A program made the position numbers and the translations under genes. Source: Dehalococcoidia bacterium (GTDB taxonomy: Bacteria > Chloroflexota > Dehalococcoidia > GIF9 > AB-539-J10). Taken from it: a DNA stretch of 10,701 bases. The stretch is taken from assembly GCA_030606765.1 (NCBI GenBank), contig JAUWFX010000051.1, positions 1 through 10,701 of the forward strand. Reading direction: 5' to 3'. Every line of letters begins with the position of its first letter. Position 1 is the first letter of the stretch. The notes under the pieces are model-generated. The model did no database searches, was not told the DNA's origin, and saw only the letters and a program-made list of their open reading frames with translations. Positions 1-6,320 of this stretch are shown here, piece by piece.

Positions 1-456
1 GCCAGGGTGTCCGGCGCACTCAAAGCCATCAATGCTAACGGCGTCGCAGCCTATTCGCTGAGCGGTGCGAGCAAAGCGGACTGCGGTGCACTTGTGTATC
101 ACCTTTACTCCAGCCGCCTTAAGCCGCTCCATATATGGCTCAGGGCTTCTGCCGGCTGTTTCCACAATCTTTATTCCGGAATCGATAACCGCATCTAAAT
201 AGCCGTCAATATCCACAGGGCGAAGAGTGGGCAACAGTGTTATGTTTACTCCGAAGGGTTTATCAGTAAGCGCTTTGGTCTTTTTGATTTCAGTGGCCAG
301 TTCCGCGGGGGTTGGAAATGTAAATGCCGTGATTATGCCGAGCCCGCCGGCGTTGGACACTGCGGATACCAGCTCTGCCCGGGAAATCCACATCATTCCG
401 CCTTGGGTGATAGGATACTTGATGCCGAAAAGCTCGGTTATGCGTGTTTTAAACAT
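1..456 (-). CDS. Nitronate monooxygenase-family flavoprotein, N-terminal part (runs off window)
   Basis: The frame is open from an ATG at 456-454 to the window edge and gives the first 152 residues of a protein whose family is usually about 310-360 long. The start reads MFKTRITELFGIKYPITQGG, followed by MMWIS. This matches the N-terminal strand and phosphate/FMN-binding region of the nitronate monooxygenase (2-nitropropane dioxygenase) TIM-barrel family. Residues 35-41 (NAGGLGI), PFGVN at 67-71 and the DGFECAGHPG stretch at 143-152 are also typical. A strong ribosome binding site AAGGAGG (464-470) lies seven bases before the ATG and fixes the start. Family members oxidise alkyl nitronates with FMN, but many relatives are enoyl reductases or have unknown substrates, so the substrate is not assigned. 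The gene has its own promoter-like -10 element at 486-494. An enoyl-CoA hydratase gene lies upstream on the same strand. Confidence 0.9.
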   Translation of the reverse strand, partial: MFKTRITELFGIKYPITQGGMMWISRAELVSAVSNAGGLGIITAFTFPTPAELATEIKKTKALTDKPFGVNITLLPTLRPVDIDGYLDAVIDSGIKIVETAGRSPEPYMERLKAAGVKVIHKCTAVRFARTAQRIGCDAVSIDGFECAGHPG

Positions 457-485
457 AGTGGTTCCTCCTTCTGACATTTGTTCTG

Positions 486-494
486 ATTATAGCA
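486..494 (-). promoter_or_regulatory. Extended -10 promoter of the nitronate monooxygenase gene
   Basis: Read on the minus strand this is TGCTATAAT, a perfect TATAAT hexamer with the TGn extension. It would start transcription near 479, about 23 bases before the ATG at 456. No good -35 box is visible 16-18 bases upstream, as is common for extended -10 promoters. It suggests the flavoprotein gene can be transcribed separately from the hydratase gene. Confidence 0.5.
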
Positions 495-537
495 TTTAAG
501 CAATTAATCCCGCACATTCATGCAGACTTAAGTGTTC

Positions 538-603
538 CTACTTCCCCTTGAAAACAGGCTCTCTCTTCTCCACGAAGGCCTGCGAGCCTTCAAGACAGGC
601 AAA
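538..603 (-). pseudogene. Remnant of a second enoyl-CoA hydratase C-terminus
   Basis: Just downstream of the intact hydratase stop, in another minus-strand frame, the DNA reads ...FACLEGSQAFVEKREPVFKGK then TAG at 540-538. This is a textbook C-terminal end of the enoyl-CoA hydratase/isomerase family (EG..AF.EKR.P.FKGK). It parallels the end of the intact neighbour, EGIVSFFEKREPRWKGK. Over the last 36 bases the two ends share 26 bases, so this is not a fresh duplication. The frame has no start codon with family-like sequence upstream and meets a stop at about 654-652. I read it as the tail of a former tandem paralog whose body was deleted. Confidence 0.75.
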
Positions 604-619
604 CGCACTACCCGACAGG

Positions 620-1417
620 CTATTTGCCCTTCCAGCGAGGCTCCCTCTTTTCAAAGAAGGATACGATGCCTTCCTGGACGTCCTCTGTCTTGCAACTCAG
701 CTGGAAGCAGTAGCGCGCGACCTCCTGGTGAGCTTCCATGGTGTGCGCAAGGCCTGTATACATCAGTTGCTTGGCCATCTGGATTGCTAAAGGGGCACCT
801 CTGGTTAGCTTCTTGGCCATTTCTCTAGCTGTTGGCATCAATTCTGCATCAGGCACAACTTTGCTCACCAGTCCTATTCGCAACATCTCTTGAGCGTCGA
901 TGATATCTCCTGAGAATACCAGTTCACAGGCTTTGGATAGCCCCACGATGCGAGGTAGGAGATAAGTCCCTGCGCCGGTATCCGGGGTCATGCCTCTCAA
1001 GACGAACACCTGTCCCCACCTGGCGCTTTCAGCAGCGATTCTGATATCGCAGTGCAGTGAAAATTCGGCTGCGATGCCTACGGCGGCCCCGTTGATGGCG
1101 CAAATTACCGGCTTGGGAATACTGTTGAAGAACCAAATTGACTGGCGGTATTCTGTGGAGGTCTTCTCTTTCATAAGGTTTATCTCTACCTCCGCTGTCT
1201 GTGGTACTTCGCCTGAGATATCGGTTCCAGCGGAGAAGGCATTACCGTTTCCAGTCAGTATGACGGCTCTCACCTTGTCATCCTTCTTGATGTCTTCGAT
1301 GATGGAATTAATCCTGAAGAGCATTTCGTGTGTTAGCGCATTCAGCTTCTCGGCACGGTTAAGCGTTATTATGCCAATGCTATCCTCCTTGGTGTAGAGT
1401 ACATCCTGTTTTGCCAT
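620..1417 (-). CDS. Enoyl-CoA hydratase/isomerase (crotonase superfamily) protein
   Basis: A 265-residue protein, the usual length for the family. The start chosen is the ATG at 1417-1415 (MAKQDVLYTK), because AAGGAGG at 1424-1430 lies six bases upstream; the frame stays open to 1510 but that extension has no family character. Crotonase features are clear: TLNRAEKLNAL at 18-28, the oxyanion-hole strand GNGNAFSAGTDISG at 56-69, and AINGAAVGIAAEFSLHCDIRIA at 107-128, where backbone amides bind the CoA thioester. In classical hydratases two glutamates do the chemistry. The first position is kept here (E118). The second appears replaced by F138 (WGQVFVLRG), with an aspartate in the PDTG segment at 145-148, a pattern seen in isomerase-type relatives. 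The exact reaction is therefore open: isomerase, hydratase or other CoA-ester chemistry. It probably acts in the cytoplasm on acyl-CoA. It lies between polX and the flavoprotein gene, all on the same strand. Confidence 0.9.
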   Translation of the reverse strand: MAKQDVLYTKEDSIGIITLNRAEKLNALTHEMLFRINSIIEDIKKDDKVRAVILTGNGNAFSAGTDISGEVPQTAEVEINLMKEKTSTEYRQSIWFFNSIPKPVICAINGAAVGIAAEFSLHCDIRIAAESARWGQVFVLRGMTPDTGAGTYLLPRIVGLSKACELVFSGDIIDAQEMLRIGLVSKVVPDAELMPTAREMAKKLTRGAPLAIQMAKQLMYTGLAHTMEAHQEVARYCFQLSCKTEDVQEGIVSFFEKREPRWKGK

Positions 1418-1537
1418 TATGAACCTCCTTTTTTCGTAATTATTCGGTAATCTGTCAAGAGCCTGACATTTCTTCGGGATTTCCCTGTGCCTCCAGGGAC
1501 AAAGCGCCATCTAAGTCAGAAAGGGCTACAGTGCCAA

Positions 1538-3262
1538 TCATATATTCCTATTTAAAAAGGCCAGCAATTTTGCCAGTGGCAAAGTATTTAATATATGCTG
1601 CGGCTCACACCAGGCCCGTCGAGCAACGCCAACCCCGAATCGCATAAAGCCCAGATGAGCAGTGCTATGAGCATCGGTCCCGATGGCGAGCTTTACCCCC
1701 ATATCTCTGGCACGGAAAGCGTGGATATCCTTTAAATCGAGGCGGTCAGGCATGGAATTAATCTCCATAATCTTATTATACTTAGCTGCCGCCTGGAAGA
1801 CGGCTTCTAAGTTCATGGCTACGGGCTCACGCTCTCCCAAAAGGCGGCAAGTAGGGTGGGCAATCATATCAACATCGGGATTTTCTATGGCGTTTATTAC
1901 TCTCCTGGTCATCTTTTCCTCACTTTGGTGCATGGCGGAGTGCACAGCAGCAATCACCATATCCAGTTCAGATAGAATTTCGTGTGGCAGGTCTAAGCTG
2001 CCATCCGCCCGAATATCGACCTCGATGCCCGTAAGCACATGAATTCCGGTTAAGTGCTCGTTAAGAGCTTTGATTTCAGCAACCTGCCTCCTCAGCCTCT
2101 CCGCATCGAGACCGTGAGCAATACCACGCCCAGCGGAATGTTCTGTGATTGCGATATATTGGTAGCCCATATCTTTGGCAGCCATAGCCAGTTCCTCGAT
2201 GGAATCGTGCCCATCGCTCCACTCAGTATGCGCATGAAGGTTTCCCTTTATATCAGATAACTCCACGAGCTTTGGTATAGCTTCCTGCTCAGCCTTTTTT
2301 ATTTCACCCTGAGCTTCTCTAAGTTCTGGTGGAATATACTGAAGCCCCAGCCGATGATAGAATTCCTCCTCCGTAGAGAATTTTTCCAGCTTGTCTGTAG
2401 CTATAACAGTTATCCCATATTCACTCAGCTTCAGTCCCTGCTTACGCCCTCTTTCTCTCAGGGAAATGTTATGCTGTTTGCTACCAGTAAAATATTGAAG
2501 TAGAGAACCGAAGGAGTCATGCTCCACCATCCTCAAGTCAACTTGCAGCCCGCCGCTGACAATAACGCTGGCCTTGGTTGACCCCTGGGCCAGCACCTGC
2601 CTTACGTGAGGCAGGACAACAAAAGCATCTATAACCTCCTTGGGGTTATCAGCAGTGCCCATCAGGTCAATATCACCCAATGTTTCTCGAAAGCGCCGTA
2701 AGCTGCCAGCGGGGGTGAGATTTCTCACGCCGGGGATAGGGCGGAGGGCAATTGTAATTTCCTCGACAATGGGCAAGGCTTCGCCAATGGGGATGCGCTG
2801 GTCTTTGCGGCGCAATGCCTGGATTTGGTGAAGGATATTATCAGCGGTCTTATCGCCAAGGCGGAAGAGCTTGGTCACGCGCCCTTCATTGATTGCTCGC
2901 TCCAATTCATCCACCGAGCTTATCCCTAACTCACTGGAAAGCTTGTGAGCCGTCTTAGGACCAATCCCTGGTATGGCTAGGAGATTAGTTACCCCCTGGG
3001 GAAACTCAGCCTTCAGATTCTCATAATAACCCAGCTTACCGGTCGTTATCAGCTCGGTGGCCTTTTTAGCTATTGCCTCACCCACGCCGGGAATACTCTG
3101 TAAGTCCTCCCCTTCGTCAATCATAACCTTTAATTCCCTTGGGTAGTGCTCAATAGCCCTGGCTGCCTTCTGATAGGCGTGAATCTTAAAGACATTCTCC
3201 CCCTTAAGCTCCAGAAGATCAGCAATGTCCTGAAATACCTTAGCCACCCCGCTGTTTTTCAT
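1538..3262 (-). CDS. polX: DNA polymerase X family protein with C-terminal PHP domain (bacterial PolX)
   Basis: A 574-residue protein, the normal length for bacterial PolX. Order of parts: an 8-kDa-type helical domain (about 1-80) with helix-hairpin-helix IPGVGEAIAKKA at 57-68; a second hairpin IPGIGPKTAHKL at 97-108; a nucleotidyltransferase palm with GSLRRFRETLGDIDL (GS at 186-187, metal ligands D197 and D199, third acidic D242 in LQVDLRMV); then a PHP domain from about 335. PHP metal-binding positions look intact: HAH at 343-345, H375, E414, H441, H469 and DAH at 530-532. The family does gap-filling in base excision repair, and the PHP domain supplies 3'-5' exonuclease and AP-endonuclease-type activity. 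The frame continues upstream to 3370, but the ATG at 3262 is preferred: family homology begins there, and a promoter -10 box (3294-3299) lies inside the longer version. The gene is divergent from the CPBP gene. Confidence 0.95.
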   Translation of the reverse strand: MKNSGVAKVFQDIADLLELKGENVFKIHAYQKAARAIEHYPRELKVMIDEGEDLQSIPGVGEAIAKKATELITTGKLGYYENLKAEFPQGVTNLLAIPGIGPKTAHKLSSELGISSVDELERAINEGRVTKLFRLGDKTADNILHQIQALRRKDQRIPIGEALPIVEEITIALRPIPGVRNLTPAGSLRRFRETLGDIDLMGTADNPKEVIDAFVVLPHVRQVLAQGSTKASVIVSGGLQVDLRMVEHDSFGSLLQYFTGSKQHNISLRERGRKQGLKLSEYGITVIATDKLEKFSTEEEFYHRLGLQYIPPELREAQGEIKKAEQEAIPKLVELSDIKGNLHAHTEWSDGHDSIEELAMAAKDMGYQYIAITEHSAGRGIAHGLDAERLRRQVAEIKALNEHLTGIHVLTGIEVDIRADGSLDLPHEILSELDMVIAAVHSAMHQSEEKMTRRVINAIENPDVDMIAHPTCRLLGEREPVAMNLEAVFQAAAKYNKIMEINSMPDRLDLKDIHAFRARDMGVKLAIGTDAHSTAHLGFMRFGVGVARRAWCEPQHILNTLPLAKLLAFLNRNI

Positions 3263-3293
3263 AGCTTTGCTCGCCTTCTTACGTTTTTTGTTT

Positions 3294-3322
3294 ATTATAC
3301 CCCTGTTTCCCAAGCCTGTGAT
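3294..3322 (-). promoter_or_regulatory. Promoter of polX
   Basis: On the minus strand there is ATCACA (3322-3317, four of six to TTGACA), a 17-base spacer, and a perfect TATAAT (3299-3294). The predicted transcription start near 3288 gives a leader of about 26 bases before the polX ATG at 3262. This supports the shorter PolX start. Confidence 0.5.
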
Positions 3323-3343
3323 AACTGAAAGTGTTTGAACGGA

Positions 3344-3371
3344 TTGTCCAAATAGTCGTTTATGGTACACT
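3344..3371 (+). promoter_or_regulatory. Promoter of the CPBP-family gene
   Basis: TTGTCC at 3344-3349, a 16-base spacer, then TACACT at 3366-3371 preceded by TGG, which gives an extended -10 context. Transcription would start near 3378, about 57 bases before the ATG at 3435. It lies back to back with the polX promoter. Confidence 0.35.
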
Positions 3372-3434
3372 AATGCTATTAGAAGGCACTTGGAACCATG
3401 GATTCATAAGAAGGTGTAGTCCGTCGCAACTGGA

Positions 3435-4058
3435 ATGCAAAAGTACATCAAAAACAGGATGATAGGGGGCTATGACCTGAACCTTCTGGCGGTGGTTGGC
3501 ATATCCACGCTGGTATTAGTTCTGAGGCGTTACTATCCTCTAAACATCGATTTTCCACGAGCAACGGCGCTCATTTATTACCTACTGGTCCCGCTGGCGG
3601 CGGGCTTTCTGCTTTTTCGGGATAAGCCCTGGGATTATGGCATCCGCATTGGCCGCTGGAAAGCGTCGATAATTCTAACCGCGGCCTGCCTTGCTGCCAT
3701 GGCGCTGATTCTCTATGGGGCCGGTAAAATGCCTGAGTTTCGCTCTTACTACCATAAGAATGCCATAGAATGGTCCGAGCTGCTGCTCAACACCGCACTA
3801 TACATGTTTGCCTGGGAATTTCTGTTCCGCGGATATATGCTGTTTGGGCTGGAAAAGTCGATAGGCAAAAGCGCCATCTTTGTGCAGGCCATTCCTTTTG
3901 TGCTGCTTCATCTGGGCAAGCCCTTTTTGGAGACGCTGTTCTGCATCCCCGGCGGCTTTATTTTGGGTTATGTAGCATATAGAACAAGGTCGTTTTTGCC
4001 TTGTTTCATCATTCACTTCGGTATCTACGCAATGATGGTCTTTTTTGCCAATTACTAG
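3435..4058 (+). CDS. CPBP-family (Abi/CAAX-protease-like) intramembrane metalloprotease homolog
   Basis: A 207-residue membrane protein with about six hydrophobic segments (roughly 14-30, 43-60, 77-94, 114-127, 146-160, 186-204). The three CPBP motifs can be placed. Motif 1 is WEFLFRG at 127-133, keeping the second glutamate (E128) and arginine (R132) of EExxxR but with tryptophan at the first glutamate position. Motif 2 is FVLLH at 155-159. Motif 3 is the histidine in CFIIHFGIY (H194). In the family these residues bind the catalytic metal in the membrane. Substrates in bacteria are mostly unknown, and some members are linked to bacteriocin immunity or protein anchoring. The ATG at 3435 has no strong ribosome binding site (GAAGGTG lies about 18 bases upstream). 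An ATG at 3459 within the same frame is an alternative start. The gene converges on the DUF1624-type gene, only 26 bases separating the stops. Confidence 0.75.
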   Translation: MQKYIKNRMIGGYDLNLLAVVGISTLVLVLRRYYPLNIDFPRATALIYYLLVPLAAGFLLFRDKPWDYGIRIGRWKASIILTAACLAAMALILYGAGKMPEFRSYYHKNAIEWSELLLNTALYMFAWEFLFRGYMLFGLEKSIGKSAIFVQAIPFVLLHLGKPFLETLFCIPGGFILGYVAYRTRSFLPCFIIHFGIYAMMVFFANY

Positions 4059-4084
4059 GGCGTCGGTGCAGTTCTGCGTTCTGC

Positions 4085-4849
4085 TTAGAATGGGAAGTAG
4101 GGGAGCACATTGGCAGGGAACAAGAGGAGGAGGACCCCGATAACTGTCGGCCACTGGGCGAGATATATAACCAGCGGATGTCTTCCCGGAAAAGTTAGAG
4201 CTGAGGTAACAGGGTCGTTGAATTCATGTATATTGAAGCGTCTATTTCCTTGTGGGTATAGAATTTTGCCGAAAAACATCCCCACAAGAAAGAGGCCAAA
4301 CCACGGCAGCAGCGGGAAGTAATCCAGCGTGTAGAAGTGATGTGGCCTCAGTCCCAGCCAGAGCAGCCAGGGAAAGTCGAAAGAAGTCCCCCACAGGTAA
4401 ACGCCTGCTGCCAGCAAAGCGGTGCCCAGTATCAGATTGATGAAGCGGAATCTTAAAAAGAAAGGCGCGAGTATGAACACAATCCCGAAGAAGTGAAGTA
4501 TGCCGAATCGGATGTACTCTGTTCTGGAGATTAGCAATGTAATCAGGGTAAGCGCCATGCCCCATCCGAATATCTTCAAGCCTCTGAGCATAAACCCCGA
4601 CATTCTCTTCCCTCTGGAATAGGTGATTGTGAGCGCTACTCCGGCGAGGAAAATGAACATTCCAGCGTTCACCCTTCTGATCCACCACCACCAGGGCCCA
4701 TAGAGCATATTGGTGGGGTAGAGGTCAAAAAAGTAAAGTAGATCGAGCGTATGGAAGGTTATCATACCTACTATGGCGATGGTGCGTAAGAGGTCTATCT
4801 CCCAGAAACGGCTATGCCTGATTGTATTAATCTGAGTGGTGCCTGCCAT
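4085..4849 (-). CDS. DUF1624 / heparan-alpha-glucosaminide N-acetyltransferase-like membrane protein
   Basis: A 254-residue multi-pass membrane protein with about seven hydrophobic segments. The N-terminus, RFWEIDLLRTIAIVGMITFH at 14-33 followed by TLDL, is the hallmark of the family (R-x-x-E-x-D-x-x-R-x-x-A-I, then a conserved histidine, here H33). NAGMFIFLAGVALTITYSRG at 61-80 is the usual second block. Near the C-terminus GRHPLVIYLAQWP at 222-234 corresponds to the common GR.SL.iYL.HQP, with glutamine where the family often has histidine. Eukaryotic relatives transfer acetyl groups from acetyl-CoA across the lysosomal membrane; bacterial ones are thought to be acyltransferases but the substrate is unknown. 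The start at 4849 is preceded only by AGAAAG, a weak ribosome binding site. A short palindrome (4861-4875) sits directly upstream. Confidence 0.75.
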   Translation of the reverse strand: MAGTTQINTIRHSRFWEIDLLRTIAIVGMITFHTLDLLYFFDLYPTNMLYGPWWWWIRRVNAGMFIFLAGVALTITYSRGKRMSGFMLRGLKIFGWGMALTLITLLISRTEYIRFGILHFFGIVFILAPFFLRFRFINLILGTALLAAGVYLWGTSFDFPWLLWLGLRPHHFYTLDYFPLLPWFGLFLVGMFFGKILYPQGNRRFNIHEFNDPVTSALTFPGRHPLVIYLAQWPTVIGVLLLLFPANVLPYFPF

Positions 4850-4860
4850 TTGCTTTCTGG

Positions 4861-4875
4861 CATGATTTTATCATG
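4861..4875. promoter_or_regulatory. Palindrome upstream of the DUF1624-type gene (possible operator)
   Basis: CATGAT, TTT, ATCATG forms a perfect 6+6 inverted repeat 11 bases upstream of the gene start at 4849. On the minus strand it contains TAAAAT, five of six to a -10 box, so it could be an operator overlapping a promoter. No matching -35 is clear, and the palindrome may be chance. Confidence 0.25.
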
Positions 4876-4922
4876 TTTTGAGCAATCACCTGGTATCGGG
4901 CTTTGATATTGTTTAGGGTTTT

Positions 4923-4955
4923 GGTGGAGCCATAGTATAGTAAGGCTGTGGCAAA
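4923..4955 (+). repeat. Left copy of a 33-bp direct repeat (duplicated polA start region)
   Basis: This copy begins GGTGGAGCCATAGTATAG and ends TAAGGCTGTGGCAAA. It matches 6288-6320 at 32 of 33 positions; the single difference is G at 4940 against A in the right copy, giving TATAGT here and TATAAT there. The GTG in it would open only five codons before TGA, so this copy starts no gene. It lies left of the methyltransferase pair. Confidence 0.9.
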
Positions 4956-4961
4956 TGGGTA

Positions 4962-4990
4962 TTGACAACTGCATAAGTCAAGAATAATCT
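4962..4990 (+). promoter_or_regulatory. Promoter of the methyltransferase pair
   Basis: A perfect TTGACA (4962-4967), a 17-base spacer and TAATCT (4985-4990). Alternatively AATAAT at 4983-4988 serves as the -10 with a 15-base spacer. Transcription would begin near 4997, about 100 bases before the first methyltransferase gene. The promoter starts seven bases after the left repeat copy, so it belongs to the bounded segment. Confidence 0.5.
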
Positions 4991-5096
4991 AAACAGGAAG
5001 GTTATCATGGCTGCAATGTAATCAATAAACGCTATGTCCAGCGGCCGGGGGATTGATGAAATTAAATAAGGGCAAGTAAATTAGAGGAGGTGAATC

Positions 5097-5675
5097 ATGT
5101 CGCTTATACCAGCCTTTGAGATAGGTTTGTGGAATGCCTGGATTTTCATGTTTCTTGACGTATTAACTTTTCCATTATTTATCCGTATCGTTAAAGGACG
5201 AGCTCCAGAAGAAGAAGGCAAAAGCCAGATTTCTGCCATATCCAGGACTAAAAGGATAACCCTTTATTCTTCCAAGACAATATATATTCCGGCCTTTATA
5301 TACTCTATATTCCTGCCCTTAAAACTGGGGACGGTGTGGTTTTATGTTGGCCTTCCTATCACTTTAATAGGTTTTATTGGCGGCATTATAGTCATATTGA
5401 ACTGGGCGGCCAGCCCGCGCGGTAAGCCCGTAACCAACGGGCTTTACCGTTATTCAAGGCACCCCATGTACGTAACCGCTTTTGTATTTTTCCTGGGAGT
5501 GAGCATAGCCACGGCTTCCTGGGTTTTCTTGCTGTTTACCATTTTGCTGATAGCCGCTTCATTTTATTTTGCTCCCCTTGAAGAACAGAGTTGCCTTGAG
5601 AAGTACGGTGACTCATATCGTGAATATATGGACAGAACCCCAAGATATATAGGACTTCCTAGGTCGGGGAAGTAA
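5097..5675 (+). CDS. Isoprenylcysteine/phospholipid methyltransferase-like membrane protein, copy 1
   Basis: A 192-residue integral membrane protein with about four to five hydrophobic segments (near 9-31, 60-76, 80-102, 126-156). The signature of the ICMT/PEMT fold is present: NGLYRYSRHPMY at 114-125, then EE at 162-163 and KYGDSYREYMDRTPRYIG at 169-186. In the family these residues form the S-adenosylmethionine pocket at the membrane surface. The substrate cannot be told; prenylated CAAX proteins are not expected in bacteria, so a lipid or small thiol/amine is likelier. The start is fixed by GAGGAGG (5084-5090), six bases before the ATG. The next gene, starting 17 bases after this stop, is a clear paralog, so the two are an operon. 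Both lie inside the segment bounded by 33-bp direct repeats. Confidence 0.8.
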   Translation: MSLIPAFEIGLWNAWIFMFLDVLTFPLFIRIVKGRAPEEEGKSQISAISRTKRITLYSSKTIYIPAFIYSIFLPLKLGTVWFYVGLPITLIGFIGGIIVILNWAASPRGKPVTNGLYRYSRHPMYVTAFVFFLGVSIATASWVFLLFTILLIAASFYFAPLEEQSCLEKYGDSYREYMDRTPRYIGLPRSGK

Positions 5676-5692
5676 ACTAAAGGAGGCAAATC

Positions 5693-6271
5693 GTGTTGCT
5701 CATCCCAGCCTTTAAAATAGGTGTCTGGAACGCCTGGGTTTTTATGATTTGGCCGTGGGTAGCTATGCTCGCAGTAAGGCTTGTTGGGGTAGATGTATAT
5801 CGGAGAGCATCAGGGCAACCTGAAATGAAAACCAGCCGTCCATATAGGCTAGTCAGCTATGTATCTATGATAATAGATACTATGGCTGTCGCGTACTCTA
5901 TTTTTTTACCACTCAAATTAGGCACGATGTGGTTCTATGCCGGTCTTAGCATTTTCCTGCTAGGTCCAGTTGTGCTTACGGCTGCTACGGTTAATTTTGC
6001 TACGACACCAATGGATGTACCGATTACCAGAGGGGTATACCATTATTCGAGACACCCATTGTATTTAGCGTCATTGTTGATATATTTTAGCGTTGGTATA
6101 GCTTCAGCCTCGTGGGTTTTCCTGTTGTTTTTCTTTTTACAGGCAGTCTTTATAAGAATTGCGGCAGTTGGAGAGGAACGCTTCTGCCTTGAGAAGTACG
6201 GCGAAGCTTATCGTGAGTATATTGATAGGACGCCGAGATGGTTAGGATTACCGAAATCGAGAAAGAAGTGA
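5693..6271 (+). CDS. Isoprenylcysteine/phospholipid methyltransferase-like membrane protein, copy 2
   Basis: Also 192 residues and plainly paralogous to the preceding gene. Both open with LIPAF.IG.WNAW.FM, both have YSIFLPLKLGT near the middle and YSRHP at about 118-122, and both end with LEKYG..YREY.DRTPR..GLP. At DNA level the two share identical stretches such as TGCCTTGAGAAGTACGG. The AdoMet-site motifs are intact: RHPLY at 120-124, EE at 161-162. Variable regions are about 30-65 and 100-112, which could reflect different substrates or a heteromeric pair. It starts with GTG at 5693 after a strong AAAGGAGG (5679-5686) with six-base spacing; an ATG start is not available nearby. It ends 41 bases before polA, and the right 33-bp repeat lies in that gap, so read-through into polA is possible. 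Confidence 0.8.
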   Translation: MLLIPAFKIGVWNAWVFMIWPWVAMLAVRLVGVDVYRRASGQPEMKTSRPYRLVSYVSMIIDTMAVAYSIFLPLKLGTMWFYAGLSIFLLGPVVLTAATVNFATTPMDVPITRGVYHYSRHPLYLASLLIYFSVGIASASWVFLLFFFLQAVFIRIAAVGEERFCLEKYGEAYREYIDRTPRWLGLPKSRKK

Positions 6272-6287
6272 TCAGCAGGCAATGCGG

Positions 6288-6320
6288 GGTGGAGCCATAG
6301 TATAATAAGGCTGTGGCAAA
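6288..6320 (+). repeat. Right copy of the 33-bp direct repeat, overlapping the polA start
   Basis: This copy (GGTGGAGCCATAGTATAA, then TAAGGCTGTGGCAAA) includes TATAAT at 6301-6306, AAGG as a weak ribosome binding site, the polA GTG start at 6313 and the following codons. Because it encodes the real start of polA, it is probably the original, and the copy at 4923-4955 the duplicate. Confidence 0.9.
6301..6306 (+). promoter_or_regulatory. -10 box of polA, implying a leaderless or nearly leaderless mRNA
   Basis: A perfect TATAAT ends six bases before the polA GTG at 6313. If used, transcription would start at or next to the start codon, so the mRNA would have almost no leader, consistent with the poor ribosome binding site. 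No -35 match is visible at 6278-6283 or one to two bases either side, so its strength is doubtful and polA may also be read from the methyltransferase promoter. Confidence 0.4.

Noticed and set aside
532..828. Plus-strand open frames over the hydratase gene
   Set aside because: They are the complement of a clear crotonase-family gene, lack ribosome binding sites and have low-complexity, non-family translations.
1440..1460. TTGACA on the minus strand upstream of the hydratase gene, considered as a -35 box
   Set aside because: No acceptable -10 hexamer lies 16-18 bases downstream; AATAAT follows after only eight bases.
1482..1499. Hairpin TCCCTG-TGCCTC-CAGGGA between polX and the hydratase gene, considered as a terminator
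   Set aside because: Only six base pairs and no T run follows on either strand.
4059..4084. Bidirectional terminator between the converging CPBP and DUF1624-type genes
   Set aside because: The 26-base gap has no stem of useful length and no T run.
3798..4691. Minus-strand frames at 3798-4154 and 4242-4691
   Set aside because: They lie antisense to the CPBP gene or in another frame of the DUF1624-type gene, both of which have clear family motifs.
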